Assembly: GCF_029937855.1 (NCBI RefSeq) | Contig: NZ_JAPYPC010000012.1 | Span: 28,054-92,053, forward strand | Length of the DNA: 64,000 bases | Direction: 5' to 3' | Origin: Christiangramia sp. | GTDB taxonomy: Bacteria; Bacteroidota; Bacteroidia; Flavobacteriales; Flavobacteriaceae | In this document: in pieces, positions 9,196 to 18,248 of the stretch | Layout of the letters: the number at the start of each line of letters is the position of its first letter | How positions within the stretch are numbered: the stretch's first letter is position 1 | Position numbers and translations under genes: made by a program | Notes under the pieces: generated by a model | Told to the model about the DNA's origin: nothing | What the model saw: only the letters and a program-made list of their open reading frames with translations | Database searches by the model: none

Positions 9196-10434
9196 TTGAA
9201 TTCAGAAAACCTATTTTATATCATCATTGGAATTATCATAATAGATTTTGTAATAGATAAGATCCTAGATGCACTTAATGCCGGGCATTTTGATGATCCT
9301 ATTCCTACGGAACTCGATGATGTTTATGATGCGGAGGAATACGAAAAATCTCAGGCCTATAAAAAAGAACGGTTTAAATTCGGAATGATCACTTCCACTT
9401 TTTCGGTTCTCTTAACGCTGGGGTTTATCATATTTGACGGATTTGAATTTGTAGATGAGATCGCCAGAAGTATCAGTGATAATTCAATCATTATTGCATT
9501 AATTTTCTTCGGAATAATCATGTTGGGAAGTGATATACTGATGACTCCATTTTCATGGTACAGCACCTTTGTGATCGAGGAAAAATATGGTTTTAACAAA
9601 ACCACAAAAGGCACTTTCTTTCTGGACAAACTTAAAGGTCTGGCGATGGGTGCCATCATTGGTGGTGGAATCCTGGCGCTTATCGTATGGTTCTACCAAT
9701 TTGCCGGAGATGATTTTTGGTGGTATGCGTGGATCCTCATTTCCATATTTTCAGTATTCATGAATATGTTCTATGCTAAGCTCATTGTCCCGCTGTTCAA
9801 TAAGCAAACTCCGCTGAAAGAAGGCTCTTTAAGAACTAAAATAGAGGAATATGCAAAAAGTGTAGGTTTTAAACTGGACAATATCTTTGTTATTGATGGT
9901 TCCAAAAGAAGCACCAAGGCCAATGCCTATTTTTCAGGCTTTGGAAGCGAAAAAAGGATCACCTTATATGACACGCTGATCAATGACCTGGAGGAAGAAG
10001 AGATTGTGGCGGTTTTGGCCCATGAAGTAGGTCATTATAAAAAGAATCATACTATTGTGAATATGGCTGCTTCTGTTTTAACCACGGGTTTTACCCTATG
10101 GCTGCTGTCCCTTTTCGTAGGAAATCCGGTATTATCTGAGGCACTTGGAGTGGAGAACCCAAGTTTTCATATTGGCCTTGTAGCCTTTGGAATTCTATAT
10201 AGTCCTATTTCAGAAATTACTGGTCTTATTATGAATTATATTTCCAGAAAATTCGAATATCAGGCAGATAATTTCGCCAGGACAACATACGCTGGTAAAT
10301 TTCTTATATCCAGTCTGAAAAAATTATCAAAAAATACCTTGAGTAATTTAACTCCGCACAAAGCCTATATTTTTGTACATTACTCTCATCCCAGTCTGCT
10401 ACAGCGATATCGGAATTTGAAGACTGGAATTTAG
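9196..10434 (+). CDS. M48 (Ste24/CAAX-type) membrane metallopeptidase
   Basis: A 412-residue inner-membrane zinc protease starting at TTG. Hydrophobic helices lie at about residues 3-20, 62-80, 92-112, 148-170 and 178-195, with two more after the active site. The catalytic motif VLAHEVGHYKKNH occurs near residue 275, and the third zinc ligand is likely in the later EYQADNFA segment. The N-terminal helices and the RKFEYQADNFA pattern match the Ste24 group of M48. Bacterial members are thought to clear misfolded or signal-derived peptides; no prenylation role is expected. It sits between an RNA methyltransferase and the stringent-response gene. Confidence 0.9.
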   Translation: MNSENLFYIIIGIIIIDFVIDKILDALNAGHFDDPIPTELDDVYDAEEYEKSQAYKKERFKFGMITSTFSVLLTLGFIIFDGFEFVDEIARSISDNSIIIALIFFGIIMLGSDILMTPFSWYSTFVIEEKYGFNKTTKGTFFLDKLKGLAMGAIIGGGILALIVWFYQFAGDDFWWYAWILISIFSVFMNMFYAKLIVPLFNKQTPLKEGSLRTKIEEYAKSVGFKLDNIFVIDGSKRSTKANAYFSGFGSEKRITLYDTLINDLEEEEIVAVLAHEVGHYKKNHTIVNMAASVLTTGFTLWLLSLFVGNPVLSEALGVENPSFHIGLVAFGILYSPISEITGLIMNYISRKFEYQADNFARTTYAGKFLISSLKKLSKNTLSNLTPHKAYIFVHYSHPSLLQRYRNLKTGI

Positions 10435-10469
10435 TTGTTTGCTTTTAATCTTAATTGTATTTTTAACCT

Positions 10470-12680
10470 ATGACAGAGGCGGCTATAGAAAAAGAAAACA
10501 AGCAGATTGCCAGGCAGTATAAAGAACTGCTTCGTATAAGTTATCAAACCCTTACCGAAGATGATAAAAAACTGATTCGAAAAGCTTTTGATACTGCTGT
10601 AGACGCGCATAAAGATCAGCGTAGAAAATCCGGGGAAGCTTATATTTTTCATCCCATTGCCGTAGCCAAGATCGTAGCTTCAGAAATAGGTTTGGATGCT
10701 ACTTCCATCGCTGCTGCCTTACTTCATGATGTGGTAGAAGATACCAGCTACAGCCTAAAATATGTCGAGGAGACGTTTGGAGATACGGTAGCTAAGATTG
10801 TAGACGGTCTCACAAAGATCTCAAGCCTTAAAAAGGATAAGGACGTATCACTTCAGGCTGAGAATTTCAGAAAAATGCTCCTCACCTTAAATGATGACGT
10901 TAGAGTTATCATTATCAAGATCGCAGACAGGTTGCACAATATGCAAACGATGGATGCGATGCGACCGGATAAACAGGTAAAGATCGCTTCTGAAACCCTC
11001 TATATTTATGCGCCTCTTGCCCATAGAATAGGCCTCTATAATATAAAAACAGAATTAGAAGACCTGGGCTTAAAATATACCGAACCGGATGTTTACCAGG
11101 AGATTCTCACCAAAATCAAGGAAAGTAAGGAAGAGCAGGATCTGTATATAAAAGAGTTCAGCAAAATAATTCAGGATTCGCTGGATAAGGAGAACCTGGA
11201 ATATGAGATAAAAGGAAGGCCTAAATCCATTTATTCCATTAATAAAAAGATCAAGACTCAAAATATTAGTTTTGATGAGATCTATGATAAATTCGCAATT
11301 CGTATCATTTACGAAAGTGAGCCATCCCAGGAAAAATTCCTTGCGTGGAAAATTTATTCTATAGTGACAGATCACTTCAGGCCCAATCCTACAAGATTAA
11401 GAGACTGGATATCTTCTCCAAAATCTACAGGATATGAAGCCTTGCATATTACGGTAATGGGCCCTAAAGGACGATGGGTGGAGGTACAGATACGGAGTGA
11501 GCGAATGAACGAAATTGCTGAAAAAGGTTATGCTGCTCATTATAAGTATAAGCAGGGGAATGACAATAAAGAAGAAAGAGGCTTTGAAGAATGGGTAACC
11601 CGTTTGCAGGAAGCTTTAGAAAGTTCAGATGTAAGCGCGGTAGATTTTGTAGAGCAATTTAAATTAAACCTTTATTCGAAAGAAATCTTTGTTTTTACTC
11701 CACAGGGTGATCTAAAATCTTTACCAAAAGGTTCTACTCCGCTGGATTTTGCCTTTAGTATTCATACAGAGATTGGCCTGCACACCAGGGGGTCCAGAGT
11801 TAACAACAAGCTGGTGCCTCTAAGTCATGAGTTGAAAAGTGGCGATCAGGTTGAAATTATTACTTCAGATAATGCTAAACCCAATATTAACTGGCTGGAT
11901 TATGCAAATACGGCAAGAGCCAGAGCCAAGATAAAATCTTCGCTAAAAGATGAGAAAAAGGAAATTGCCGAAGAAGGAAAAGCAGTTCTGGCGAGGAAGC
12001 TAAAGGCTCAAAAAATTCAGTTCAATGAAAAGTCTATAAATGAGCTGGTTGTATTTTTCAATCTTAAAACCAGTCTGGACCTTTTTTATCGTGTTGGCGT
12101 TGGCAAGATAGACAATCAAATGCTGAAGGATTTTGCCTCCTCGCGAAGTAATTCCCTGGTAAGTTATTTTAAAAGTAAGATCAAAAAACCACAGGTAGCA
12201 TCAGATCTCAATAAGGATGAGATCACCGCAAAATATGATCAATTGGTTTTTGGGAAGGAAGAAGAAAAACTGGAATATAAATTATCTAATTGCTGTAATC
12301 CCATTCCCGGTGATAATGTCTTCGGTTTTATCTCTGTGAACGACGGTATAAAAGTTCATAAAAAAGATTGCCCTAATGCCTTACAGCTTCAAAGTAATTA
12401 TGCCTATAGAATTATTCAGGCAAAATGGATAGACAGTTCCCAACAGGACTTTAAGGCCGTAATCAGGCTTCAGGGAATAGACAATCTTGGATTGGTAAGT
12501 GAAATTACCAAGGAGATTTCCAGCAATATGCATGTGAATATGAAAAACCTGAATTTTGACAGTTCAGATGGTGTTTTCAGTGGTCGTATCACTCTCGTTG
12601 TAAAGAATAATAATATCCTGAACACCATCATCCAGAGGTTGAAAAAAATTAACGGGATAGACAAGGTTAGCCGTGAATAA
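10470..12680 (+). CDS. Bifunctional (p)ppGpp synthetase/hydrolase (RelA/SpoT)
   Basis: A 736-residue stringent-response enzyme that makes and degrades (p)ppGpp. In order it shows an HD hydrolase domain (about 35-185) with an intact HDVVEDT motif, a synthetase domain (about 240-350) with PKSTGYEALHITV and VEVQIRSERMNEIAE, a TGS domain (about 395-455, FVFTPQGDLKSLPKG), a zinc-finger/CC region containing NCCNPIPGD, and a C-terminal ACT domain (about 660-735). Because both catalytic domains keep key residues it should be bifunctional, as is usual in Bacteroidota with a single long RSH protein. The Fur-family gene follows 24 bases later. Confidence 0.95.
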   Translation: MTEAAIEKENKQIARQYKELLRISYQTLTEDDKKLIRKAFDTAVDAHKDQRRKSGEAYIFHPIAVAKIVASEIGLDATSIAAALLHDVVEDTSYSLKYVEETFGDTVAKIVDGLTKISSLKKDKDVSLQAENFRKMLLTLNDDVRVIIIKIADRLHNMQTMDAMRPDKQVKIASETLYIYAPLAHRIGLYNIKTELEDLGLKYTEPDVYQEILTKIKESKEEQDLYIKEFSKIIQDSLDKENLEYEIKGRPKSIYSINKKIKTQNISFDEIYDKFAIRIIYESEPSQEKFLAWKIYSIVTDHFRPNPTRLRDWISSPKSTGYEALHITVMGPKGRWVEVQIRSERMNEIAEKGYAAHYKYKQGNDNKEERGFEEWVTRLQEALESSDVSAVDFVEQFKLNLYSKEIFVFTPQGDLKSLPKGSTPLDFAFSIHTEIGLHTRGSRVNNKLVPLSHELKSGDQVEIITSDNAKPNINWLDYANTARARAKIKSSLKDEKKEIAEEGKAVLARKLKAQKIQFNEKSINELVVFFNLKTSLDLFYRVGVGKIDNQMLKDFASSRSNSLVSYFKSKIKKPQVASDLNKDEITAKYDQLVFGKEEEKLEYKLSNCCNPIPGDNVFGFISVNDGIKVHKKDCPNALQLQSNYAYRIIQAKWIDSSQQDFKAVIRLQGIDNLGLVSEITKEISSNMHVNMKNLNFDSSDGVFSGRITLVVKNNNILNTIIQRLKKINGIDKVSRE

Positions 12681-12685
12681 ACTTT

Positions 12686-12693
12686 TACCTTTG
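12686..12693 (+). promoter_or_regulatory. -7 promoter element before the Fur-family gene
   Basis: TACCTTTG, an exact match to TAnnTTTG, lies 12 bases before the ATG of the Fur-family gene. It suggests a very short leader and transcription independent of the upstream gene. Confidence 0.45.
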
Positions 12694-12704
12694 CTAAGCA
12701 AATT

Positions 12705-13160
12705 ATGAGTAAGAAAATTGTAAATAAAAACGATCAGGCGGTCGTTAAAAATGTTTTCACCAAGTATCTGGAAGATAAAGGGCACCGGAAGACTCCGGAG
12801 CGTTTTGCCATACTTCAGGAGATCTATAATTCAGACGATCATTTTGATATTGAGTCTCTTTATATAAAAATGAAGAACAAGAAATATCGGGTAAGTCGAG
12901 CTACTTTGTACAATACTATTGAATTATTGTTAGAGTGTGGTTTGGTTAGAAAACATCAGTTTGGTCAAAACCAGGCGCAATATGAAAAATCATATTTTGA
13001 CCGTCAGCACGATCATATCATACTTACAGATACCGGAGAGGTAATAGAATTCTGTGATCCACGAATACAAAGTATCAAACAAACCATAGAAGAAGTCTTT
13101 GATATTGAGATTAGCAAACATTCTTTATATTTCTACGGAAATAAAAAATCAACCAATTAA
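12705..13160 (+). CDS. Fur-family transcriptional regulator
   Basis: A 151-residue metal-responsive repressor. The winged-helix DNA-binding domain (about 15-88) shows [15 protein letters not shown] and [19 protein letters not shown], both typical of Fur. The dimerisation domain contains the [17 protein letters not shown] segment that carries regulatory metal ligands. The paired CxxC motifs of structural zinc sites in many Fur and PerR proteins are missing; only one Cys remains in that region. Whether it senses iron, zinc or peroxide cannot be decided from sequence. It is followed 12 bases later by purA, so the two may be co-transcribed. Confidence 0.88.
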   Translation: MSKKIVNKNDQAVVKNVFTKYLEDKGHRKTPERFAILQEIYNSDDHFDIESLYIKMKNKKYRVSRATLYNTIELLLECGLVRKHQFGQNQAQYEKSYFDRQHDHIILTDTGEVIEFCDPRIQSIKQTIEEVFDIEISKHSLYFYGNKKSTN

Positions 13161-13172
13161 GTTTAGAAATTC

Positions 13173-14447
13173 ATGGCAGTAGATTTACTACTAGGTCTTC
13201 AATGGGGTGACGAAGGGAAAGGAAAAATAGTTGACGTTCTCACCTCCAAATACGATATTATTGCCCGTTTTCAAGGGGGGCCAAATGCCGGCCATACTTT
13301 GGAATTCGATGGCCAAAAGCACGTTTTACATACGATCCCTTCAGGAATATTTCATAATAACAGCATTAACCTCGTAGGAAATGGTGTGGTTATAGATCCC
13401 GTTATCTTTAAAAAAGAACTGGATAACCTATCAAAACATGATATAGATTATAAATCTAAGCTGATAATTTCAAGAAAGGCGCATTTAATCCTGCCAACGC
13501 ATCGTTTACTGGATGCAGCTTCAGAAGCTTCCAAAGGAAAGGCTAAGATTGGTTCTACCTTAAAAGGAATTGGTCCTACTTATATGGACAAAACCGGAAG
13601 AAACGGTTTACGTGTAGGTGATCTGGAACTTGAAGACTGGAAAGATAGATACCGGGCTCTTGCTGATAAGCATGAGAAAATGATCGCATTCTACGATGTG
13701 GATATTCAATATGACCTAAAAGAACTGGAAAAAGAATTCTGCTTCGCAGTAGAAACATTAAAAGAATTAAAATTTATAGACAGCGAAGAATATCTTCACC
13801 AAGCCATGAAATCTGGTAAGAGTATTTTGGCTGAAGGAGCTCAGGGATCCTTACTTGATATAGATTTTGGGACATATCCATTCGTAACTTCTTCCAACAC
13901 TACTGCTGCCGGAGCCTGTACCGGTTTAGGTGTTGCTCCGAGAGAAATTGGGGAAGCTTTTGGAATATTTAAAGCTTATACCACAAGGGTTGGTAGCGGC
14001 CCCTTTCCTACCGAGCTTTTTGATGAAATTGGAGAAAGAATGGGAAAAGTTGGAAATGAATTTGGAGCTACCACCGGAAGAAAAAGACGTTGTGGGTGGC
14101 TGGATCTTGTCGCGTTAAAATATGCTGTTCAGGTAAATGGGATTACGCAACTTATTATGATGAAAGGCGATGTGCTTAGCGGATTTGAGACTTTAAAAGT
14201 TTGCACTTCTTATAAATATAAAGGGGAAGAAATTAAGCACCTCCCTTATAATATTGAAGCTGAAAACCTTGAACCTGTTTATACAGAAGTTGAGGGATGG
14301 AAAGAAGATCTTACCAAAATGACCGACGCTTCTTCACTACCAAAAGAATTTAATGATTATGTAAATTTTCTAGAAAAGGAATTGGAAACACCTATTTCAA
14401 TTGTTTCTGTAGGCCCGGATAGAAAACAAACGATTCATAGAAAATAA
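13173..14447 (+). CDS. purA: Adenylosuccinate synthetase
   Basis: A 424-residue enzyme that joins IMP and aspartate using GTP, the first committed step to AMP. The N-terminal signature QWGDEGKGK (GTP-binding, residues 10-18) is intact, as are GPTYMDKTGRNGLR and the C-terminal TTGRKRRCGWLD segment that binds aspartate and IMP. Length and motif spacing are normal. It lies directly after the Fur-family gene and before a strong terminator. Confidence 0.97.
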   Translation: MAVDLLLGLQWGDEGKGKIVDVLTSKYDIIARFQGGPNAGHTLEFDGQKHVLHTIPSGIFHNNSINLVGNGVVIDPVIFKKELDNLSKHDIDYKSKLIISRKAHLILPTHRLLDAASEASKGKAKIGSTLKGIGPTYMDKTGRNGLRVGDLELEDWKDRYRALADKHEKMIAFYDVDIQYDLKELEKEFCFAVETLKELKFIDSEEYLHQAMKSGKSILAEGAQGSLLDIDFGTYPFVTSSNTTAAGACTGLGVAPREIGEAFGIFKAYTTRVGSGPFPTELFDEIGERMGKVGNEFGATTGRKRRCGWLDLVALKYAVQVNGITQLIMMKGDVLSGFETLKVCTSYKYKGEEIKHLPYNIEAENLEPVYTEVEGWKEDLTKMTDASSLPKEFNDYVNFLEKELETPISIVSVGPDRKQTIHRK

Positions 14448-14473
14448 TAGTAAAATTATTTCTATTGAATAAA

Positions 14474-14499
14474 AAAAGGCTGCCAAATGGCAGCCTTTT
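14474..14499. terminator. Bidirectional terminator between purA and the ferritin-like pair
   Basis: A perfect 11-bp stem, AAAAGGCTGCC pairing with GGCAGCCTTTT around AAAT, between convergent genes. A and T tracts on both sides make it work in either direction. Confidence 0.92.
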
Positions 14500-14526
14500 A
14501 ATATTTATAATGGTTTGCATTGGAAC

Positions 14527-15381
14527 CTATCCATCGCTACCATCGTCAGAAACGATAAAGAATCCTCCAATAGCAAGCACTTCCTCCATAGTTAATGGCT
14601 CATCAAATGCTTCCTGAATGGCTTGATTTCCTCCAAAATCATCAAACATTCCGGAAAGATCTACGCCTCCCTGAACAAGATTAGATTCTGGTGTTTCTCC
14701 AGCATAAATTGGATCGAACACTCCTGGAAGACCATTGCTCGCTGCATCACCACCGGTAACCCATCCTTTTTGACCTCTCATTCTTCTTACTTTAGAAGCA
14801 TGTCTGGCTTCTACGGAATGGATCTGTAAAGCGTATTCTAATAAGGTATTATCATTAGCTAATGCTCCTGCCTGTCCTTTATAAGCACGTACACCAGTAT
14901 CTTCAAATCCCTGTGATAATGCCATAAAAGTCGCATAGTTTTCAAAAGTGTCTAAGTTAAGACCTCCCGGACCTCCTGTGAAATCGAAGGTTGGTTTCTC
15001 AACTGCATCATCTCCCAGTGCAGCCAATAAGAAAGCAACATGATCGTCCTCATGCTTGGAAATTAATCCAAAAACATCTCTATCTTCTTCAGGGATCAAA
15101 CCATCAGTATCTAAACCAATCTGGTAAAATTCTTTTTCAAGATATTCCAGTGTTAAGGCAAAGTTCAACACATCTGTTGGTGAAGCCTGCATTGCATTTG
15201 TAGTAAAAGCAGCATTCGCAGCTTTTGTAGATTTACTCATTCCTGCTAATCCAAATGGGATGGAAGCCATAGCAGCTCCTTTACCAAAAGATTTAAATTG
15301 TTTAAAAACGTCCCTTCGCGATGCTTTTGCATCGAAAGAAGCATTATCAGACATTTTATCTAATATTTTTATAAAACTCAT
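14527..15381 (-). CDS. Tat-exported ferritin-like domain protein
   Basis: A 284-residue protein of the ferritin-like (Ferritin_2) group. The N-terminus carries a twin-arginine motif, SRRDVFKQF, followed by a weakly hydrophobic stretch, which suggests export of a folded protein through Tat. The body has the two-helix-pair pattern with Glu/His ligand candidates in LEYLEKEFYQIG, KHEDDHVAFL and HSVEARHASKVRR. Such proteins are often linked to desiccation or stationary phase, but the function here is unproven. It lies 27 bases after a paralogue read in the same direction, so the pair is probably an operon. Confidence 0.8.
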   Translation of the reverse strand: MSFIKILDKMSDNASFDAKASRRDVFKQFKSFGKGAAMASIPFGLAGMSKSTKAANAAFTTNAMQASPTDVLNFALTLEYLEKEFYQIGLDTDGLIPEEDRDVFGLISKHEDDHVAFLLAALGDDAVEKPTFDFTGGPGGLNLDTFENYATFMALSQGFEDTGVRAYKGQAGALANDNTLLEYALQIHSVEARHASKVRRMRGQKGWVTGGDAASNGLPGVFDPIYAGETPESNLVQGGVDLSGMFDDFGGNQAIQEAFDEPLTMEEVLAIGGFFIVSDDGSDG

Positions 15382-15408
15382 TTTCTTCGTTTTTTTAAAG
15401 TTAGTTAA

Positions 15409-16227
15409 TTACTCAGTGGGCAATTGGTTTGCTGTAAACTCAGTAGTGATAAATCCACCGGCTGCTGCAAGAACATCTGCAGGAGGCGTTGCTTTATCAA
15501 AAGCAGGACCAACACCACTAATAGATACTAATACTTCATCCCTTGCAAATGCTGTTGGTGTACCTAGCGCAAGATCTGCAAATGCAGAGGCATGTCTGGC
15601 CTCAACAGAAACGATTTTTCCTGCGAGTAATAAATACGTACCGCCCATTTCTGCGTCCACGTCAATTAACTTTCCTGCTCCATTATAAGCAGAAACCCCT
15701 GTGTCTTCAAGAAGAAGTGCTGTATCAAGAACAGATTGCCTGTCATCAAAATTTACTGAGCTAAAATCAAATTCAAGATCAGGTAAGATATCATCAGGAG
15801 CTACTGCACTAATTGCAGTTTTAAAAAATTCCCTGTGAATTACTTCATGATACCAGGTATCTTCAAGAATTTGCTTTTCTTCAGAATCATCTGCTAAGCC
15901 TGTATAATAAGCACCTTCAGTCATTCTGGTATAAAACTCAGCTTCTAATTGTTCTAAAGCATAAGCATAATTAAGGATACCTAAATTTCCAGATCCTAAG
16001 TCAAACGCTTCTGGTTCTGGTTCTGGTTCTGGCTCTGGTTCCGGCTGTGGGTCTGGACCAGCGACAGGTGCATTCGGATCAAACATATCGTCTTCGCTAC
16101 ATCCGTACAATAGGAAACTTGATCCTGCTATTCCAAGACCACTCAATTTAATGAATTTCCTACGCGAATTTTTTGAATCTTTGGAAGATGCATTTACTAC
16201 ATCTACCTTGACTACGGGTTTTTTCAT
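15409..16227 (-). CDS. Tat lipoprotein with ferritin-like domain
   Basis: A 272-residue paralogue of the next gene. It has a twin-arginine motif (SRRKFIKLSG) and a lipobox ending in LLYGC, so it is probably a Tat-exported lipoprotein. A Pro-Glu alternating linker at about residues 58-75 (six or more PE units encoded by GGTTCT/GGCTCT-type repeats) separates the anchor from the ferritin-like domain. That domain keeps EQLEAEFYTRM, WYHEVIHREFF and VSVEARHASAF ligand-type segments. Pairing of an anchored and a soluble Tat ferritin-like protein suggests they work together in the periplasm (inference). Confidence 0.8.
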   Translation of the reverse strand: MKKPVVKVDVVNASSKDSKNSRRKFIKLSGLGIAGSSFLLYGCSEDDMFDPNAPVAGPDPQPEPEPEPEPEPEAFDLGSGNLGILNYAYALEQLEAEFYTRMTEGAYYTGLADDSEEKQILEDTWYHEVIHREFFKTAISAVAPDDILPDLEFDFSSVNFDDRQSVLDTALLLEDTGVSAYNGAGKLIDVDAEMGGTYLLLAGKIVSVEARHASAFADLALGTPTAFARDEVLVSISGVGPAFDKATPPADVLAAAGGFITTEFTANQLPTE

Positions 16228-16429
16228 AATTAAAATTTTAGTTTTCTACCGAAACTTACGAAGGAAAACCTCTTCAGGTTTGGATTGGAGAGTTAAGTTT
16301 ATCTTAAAACGTCAAATTTTTAGAAAGGTTTAGGATTTGCAGAGAATAAATGAGTTCTCTTTAAGTTTATTTTTAGGACTGGAATATTTCAAAGCCGCTT
16401 AGAACAAAACCTTTTCCATGTATTTTAAT

Positions 16430-16437
16430 TACTTTTG
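16430..16437 (+). promoter_or_regulatory. -7 promoter element of the OstA-like gene
   Basis: TACTTTTG matches TAnnTTTG exactly and lies 13 bases before the TTG start of the OstA-like gene. Confidence 0.4.
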
Positions 16438-16450
16438 AAAAAAATTCAGA

Positions 16451-18247
16451 TTGAAAAATTTGTTATCAATTTTAAGTTTTATTATCCTGTTTATTTCAGC
16501 ATTTAGCCATGCACAGAATAATCAGGAAATAAATTATGATTCCGATAGGACTTTAAAAAATGAGCAAAGATATCCAGGAGCTCTTATTTTAAGTAAAGTA
16601 GATAATCAGGTATATTTTGACCATGATGGGATTGAAGTATGGTGCGATAATGCTGTTTTCTACAAAGAAGCCAATTTCTTCAAGGCTTATGGAAATATTC
16701 GTATGCAACAAGGGGACAGTGTGAGTATGACCAGCAATTACGCTGAATATAATGGAGATACCGAGTTTGCTTTTGCCAGTGGTAAAGTGAAAATGAAAAG
16801 ACCGCAAACAACGCTTGAAACCGACAGTCTTTTTTTTGACCGGGTAAAACAACAGGCATATTATAGAAGCGGCGGAAAAGTAACCGATACAGCCAGTGTA
16901 CTTACCAGTACCATTGGCAGGTATTTTATGGAGGAAGATAAATATAGCTTCGTAAATGAAGTGGTGGTTACCAATCCTGAATATAAGATCAACTCTGAAC
17001 AATTAGATTTCTATTCTGAAAATGGACATGCCTATCTATATGGTCCTTCTACCATTGTTAGTGAAACAAGTACCGTTTATTGCGAACGCGGATTCTATGA
17101 TACACGGGCAGATAATGGGTATTTTGTAAAAAACTCCCAGATAAATTATGATAATAGGATACTTAAAGGAGACAGCTTATATTTCAATAGAAAAAACAGT
17201 TTTGCTTCTGCCACCAATAATATTATGGTCATTGATACCATTAATAATAGTAGGGTTAGTGGTCATTATGCGGAAGTCTACAGGGATAAGGATTCGGTCT
17301 TCATTACTAAAAAAGCCCTTGCGGCAAGTCTTCAGGAGCGGGATACGCTTTTTATACATAGCGATACAATCATGATCACGGGAAAACCTGAAAGACGAAT
17401 TTTAAGGGGATTCTATGATGTTAGGATGTTGAAAGAAGACCAAACTGGGGAAAACGCTATGAGCGGCCGTAGCGATTCCATTTATTCAGATCAGCAATCG
17501 GGTCTCACCAAACTTATAAATCTAAGTAGTAAAAATAATGGAAATCCGGTTTTATGGTCCGGGGCCAATCAAATGACCGGTGATAGCATCCACCTCCACA
17601 GCAATCCCGAAACAGAACAATTAGACTCACTACTCGTTTTTAACAATGCATTTCTTATTCAAAAAGATAGTATTGAAGGATACAACCAGTTAAAAGGAAA
17701 AATTCTTACAGGTTATTTCCGTCAAAATGAACTTTATGAAGTTGTTATAGATAAAAATACCGAGACCTTAAATTATATGCGCAATGATGAAAATGAATTG
17801 ATAGGCATCAATAAAACCCTGGCAAGCTCCATTAAAATATATTTTGAAGATCAGCAAATCAATTATATAGATTACCTGAATCAGGTAGACGGAAAATTAA
17901 CTCCTGAAGCTGATTTTCCACCGAATGCCAGAAAATTACAGGGTTTTAACTGGCGAGGCGAAGAAAGGATACTTTCAAAAGAAGGTTTGTTTGAAGGTCA
18001 GGAAGAACCTGAATTAACCAAAATTAAAGGAATTCCCTTGCCCGATGAACCCGAAGAGTTTTTTGATGAAAGAGAAGAAGACGATTTATTGCTAGATAAA
18101 AATTCAAGGCTGAATCCTGAAGTTTTGAAGAACAGAAAAAAAGATTCCCTAAAGTTCAAATCTGAAAAACTTATCGATTCTTTGAGGCTTGAAACTCCTG
18201 TGAAAGCAGATTCATTAAAAACCCCGCAGAACGAAAAGGAGAATTAA
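16451..18247 (+). CDS. OstA-like/LptA-family protein
   Basis: A 598-residue exported protein starting at TTG, with a signal peptide ending near SAFSHAQ. From about residue 40 to 430 it shows repeated short beta-strand units (for example FYKEANFFKAYGNIRMQQGD) typical of the OstA/LptA jellyroll that binds lipopolysaccharide. The C-terminal third is acidic and low in complexity. In Bacteroidota this family is taken to take part in LPS transport to the outer membrane, like LptA or the N-terminus of LptD (family knowledge). The next gene starts one base after the stop codon, so the two are co-transcribed. Confidence 0.82.
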   Translation: MKNLLSILSFIILFISAFSHAQNNQEINYDSDRTLKNEQRYPGALILSKVDNQVYFDHDGIEVWCDNAVFYKEANFFKAYGNIRMQQGDSVSMTSNYAEYNGDTEFAFASGKVKMKRPQTTLETDSLFFDRVKQQAYYRSGGKVTDTASVLTSTIGRYFMEEDKYSFVNEVVVTNPEYKINSEQLDFYSENGHAYLYGPSTIVSETSTVYCERGFYDTRADNGYFVKNSQINYDNRILKGDSLYFNRKNSFASATNNIMVIDTINNSRVSGHYAEVYRDKDSVFITKKALAASLQERDTLFIHSDTIMITGKPERRILRGFYDVRMLKEDQTGENAMSGRSDSIYSDQQSGLTKLINLSSKNNGNPVLWSGANQMTGDSIHLHSNPETEQLDSLLVFNNAFLIQKDSIEGYNQLKGKILTGYFRQNELYEVVIDKNTETLNYMRNDENELIGINKTLASSIKIYFEDQQINYIDYLNQVDGKLTPEADFPPNARKLQGFNWRGEERILSKEGLFEGQEEPELTKIKGIPLPDEPEEFFDEREEDDLLLDKNSRLNPEVLKNRKKDSLKFKSEKLIDSLRLETPVKADSLKTPQNEKEN

Positions 18248-18248
18248 A

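Noticed and set aside
16337..16356. AGAGAA/TTCTCT hairpin in the gap before the OstA-like gene as a terminator
   Set aside because: The stem is only six base pairs, AT-rich and without a proper T run, and no plus-strand gene lies just upstream.
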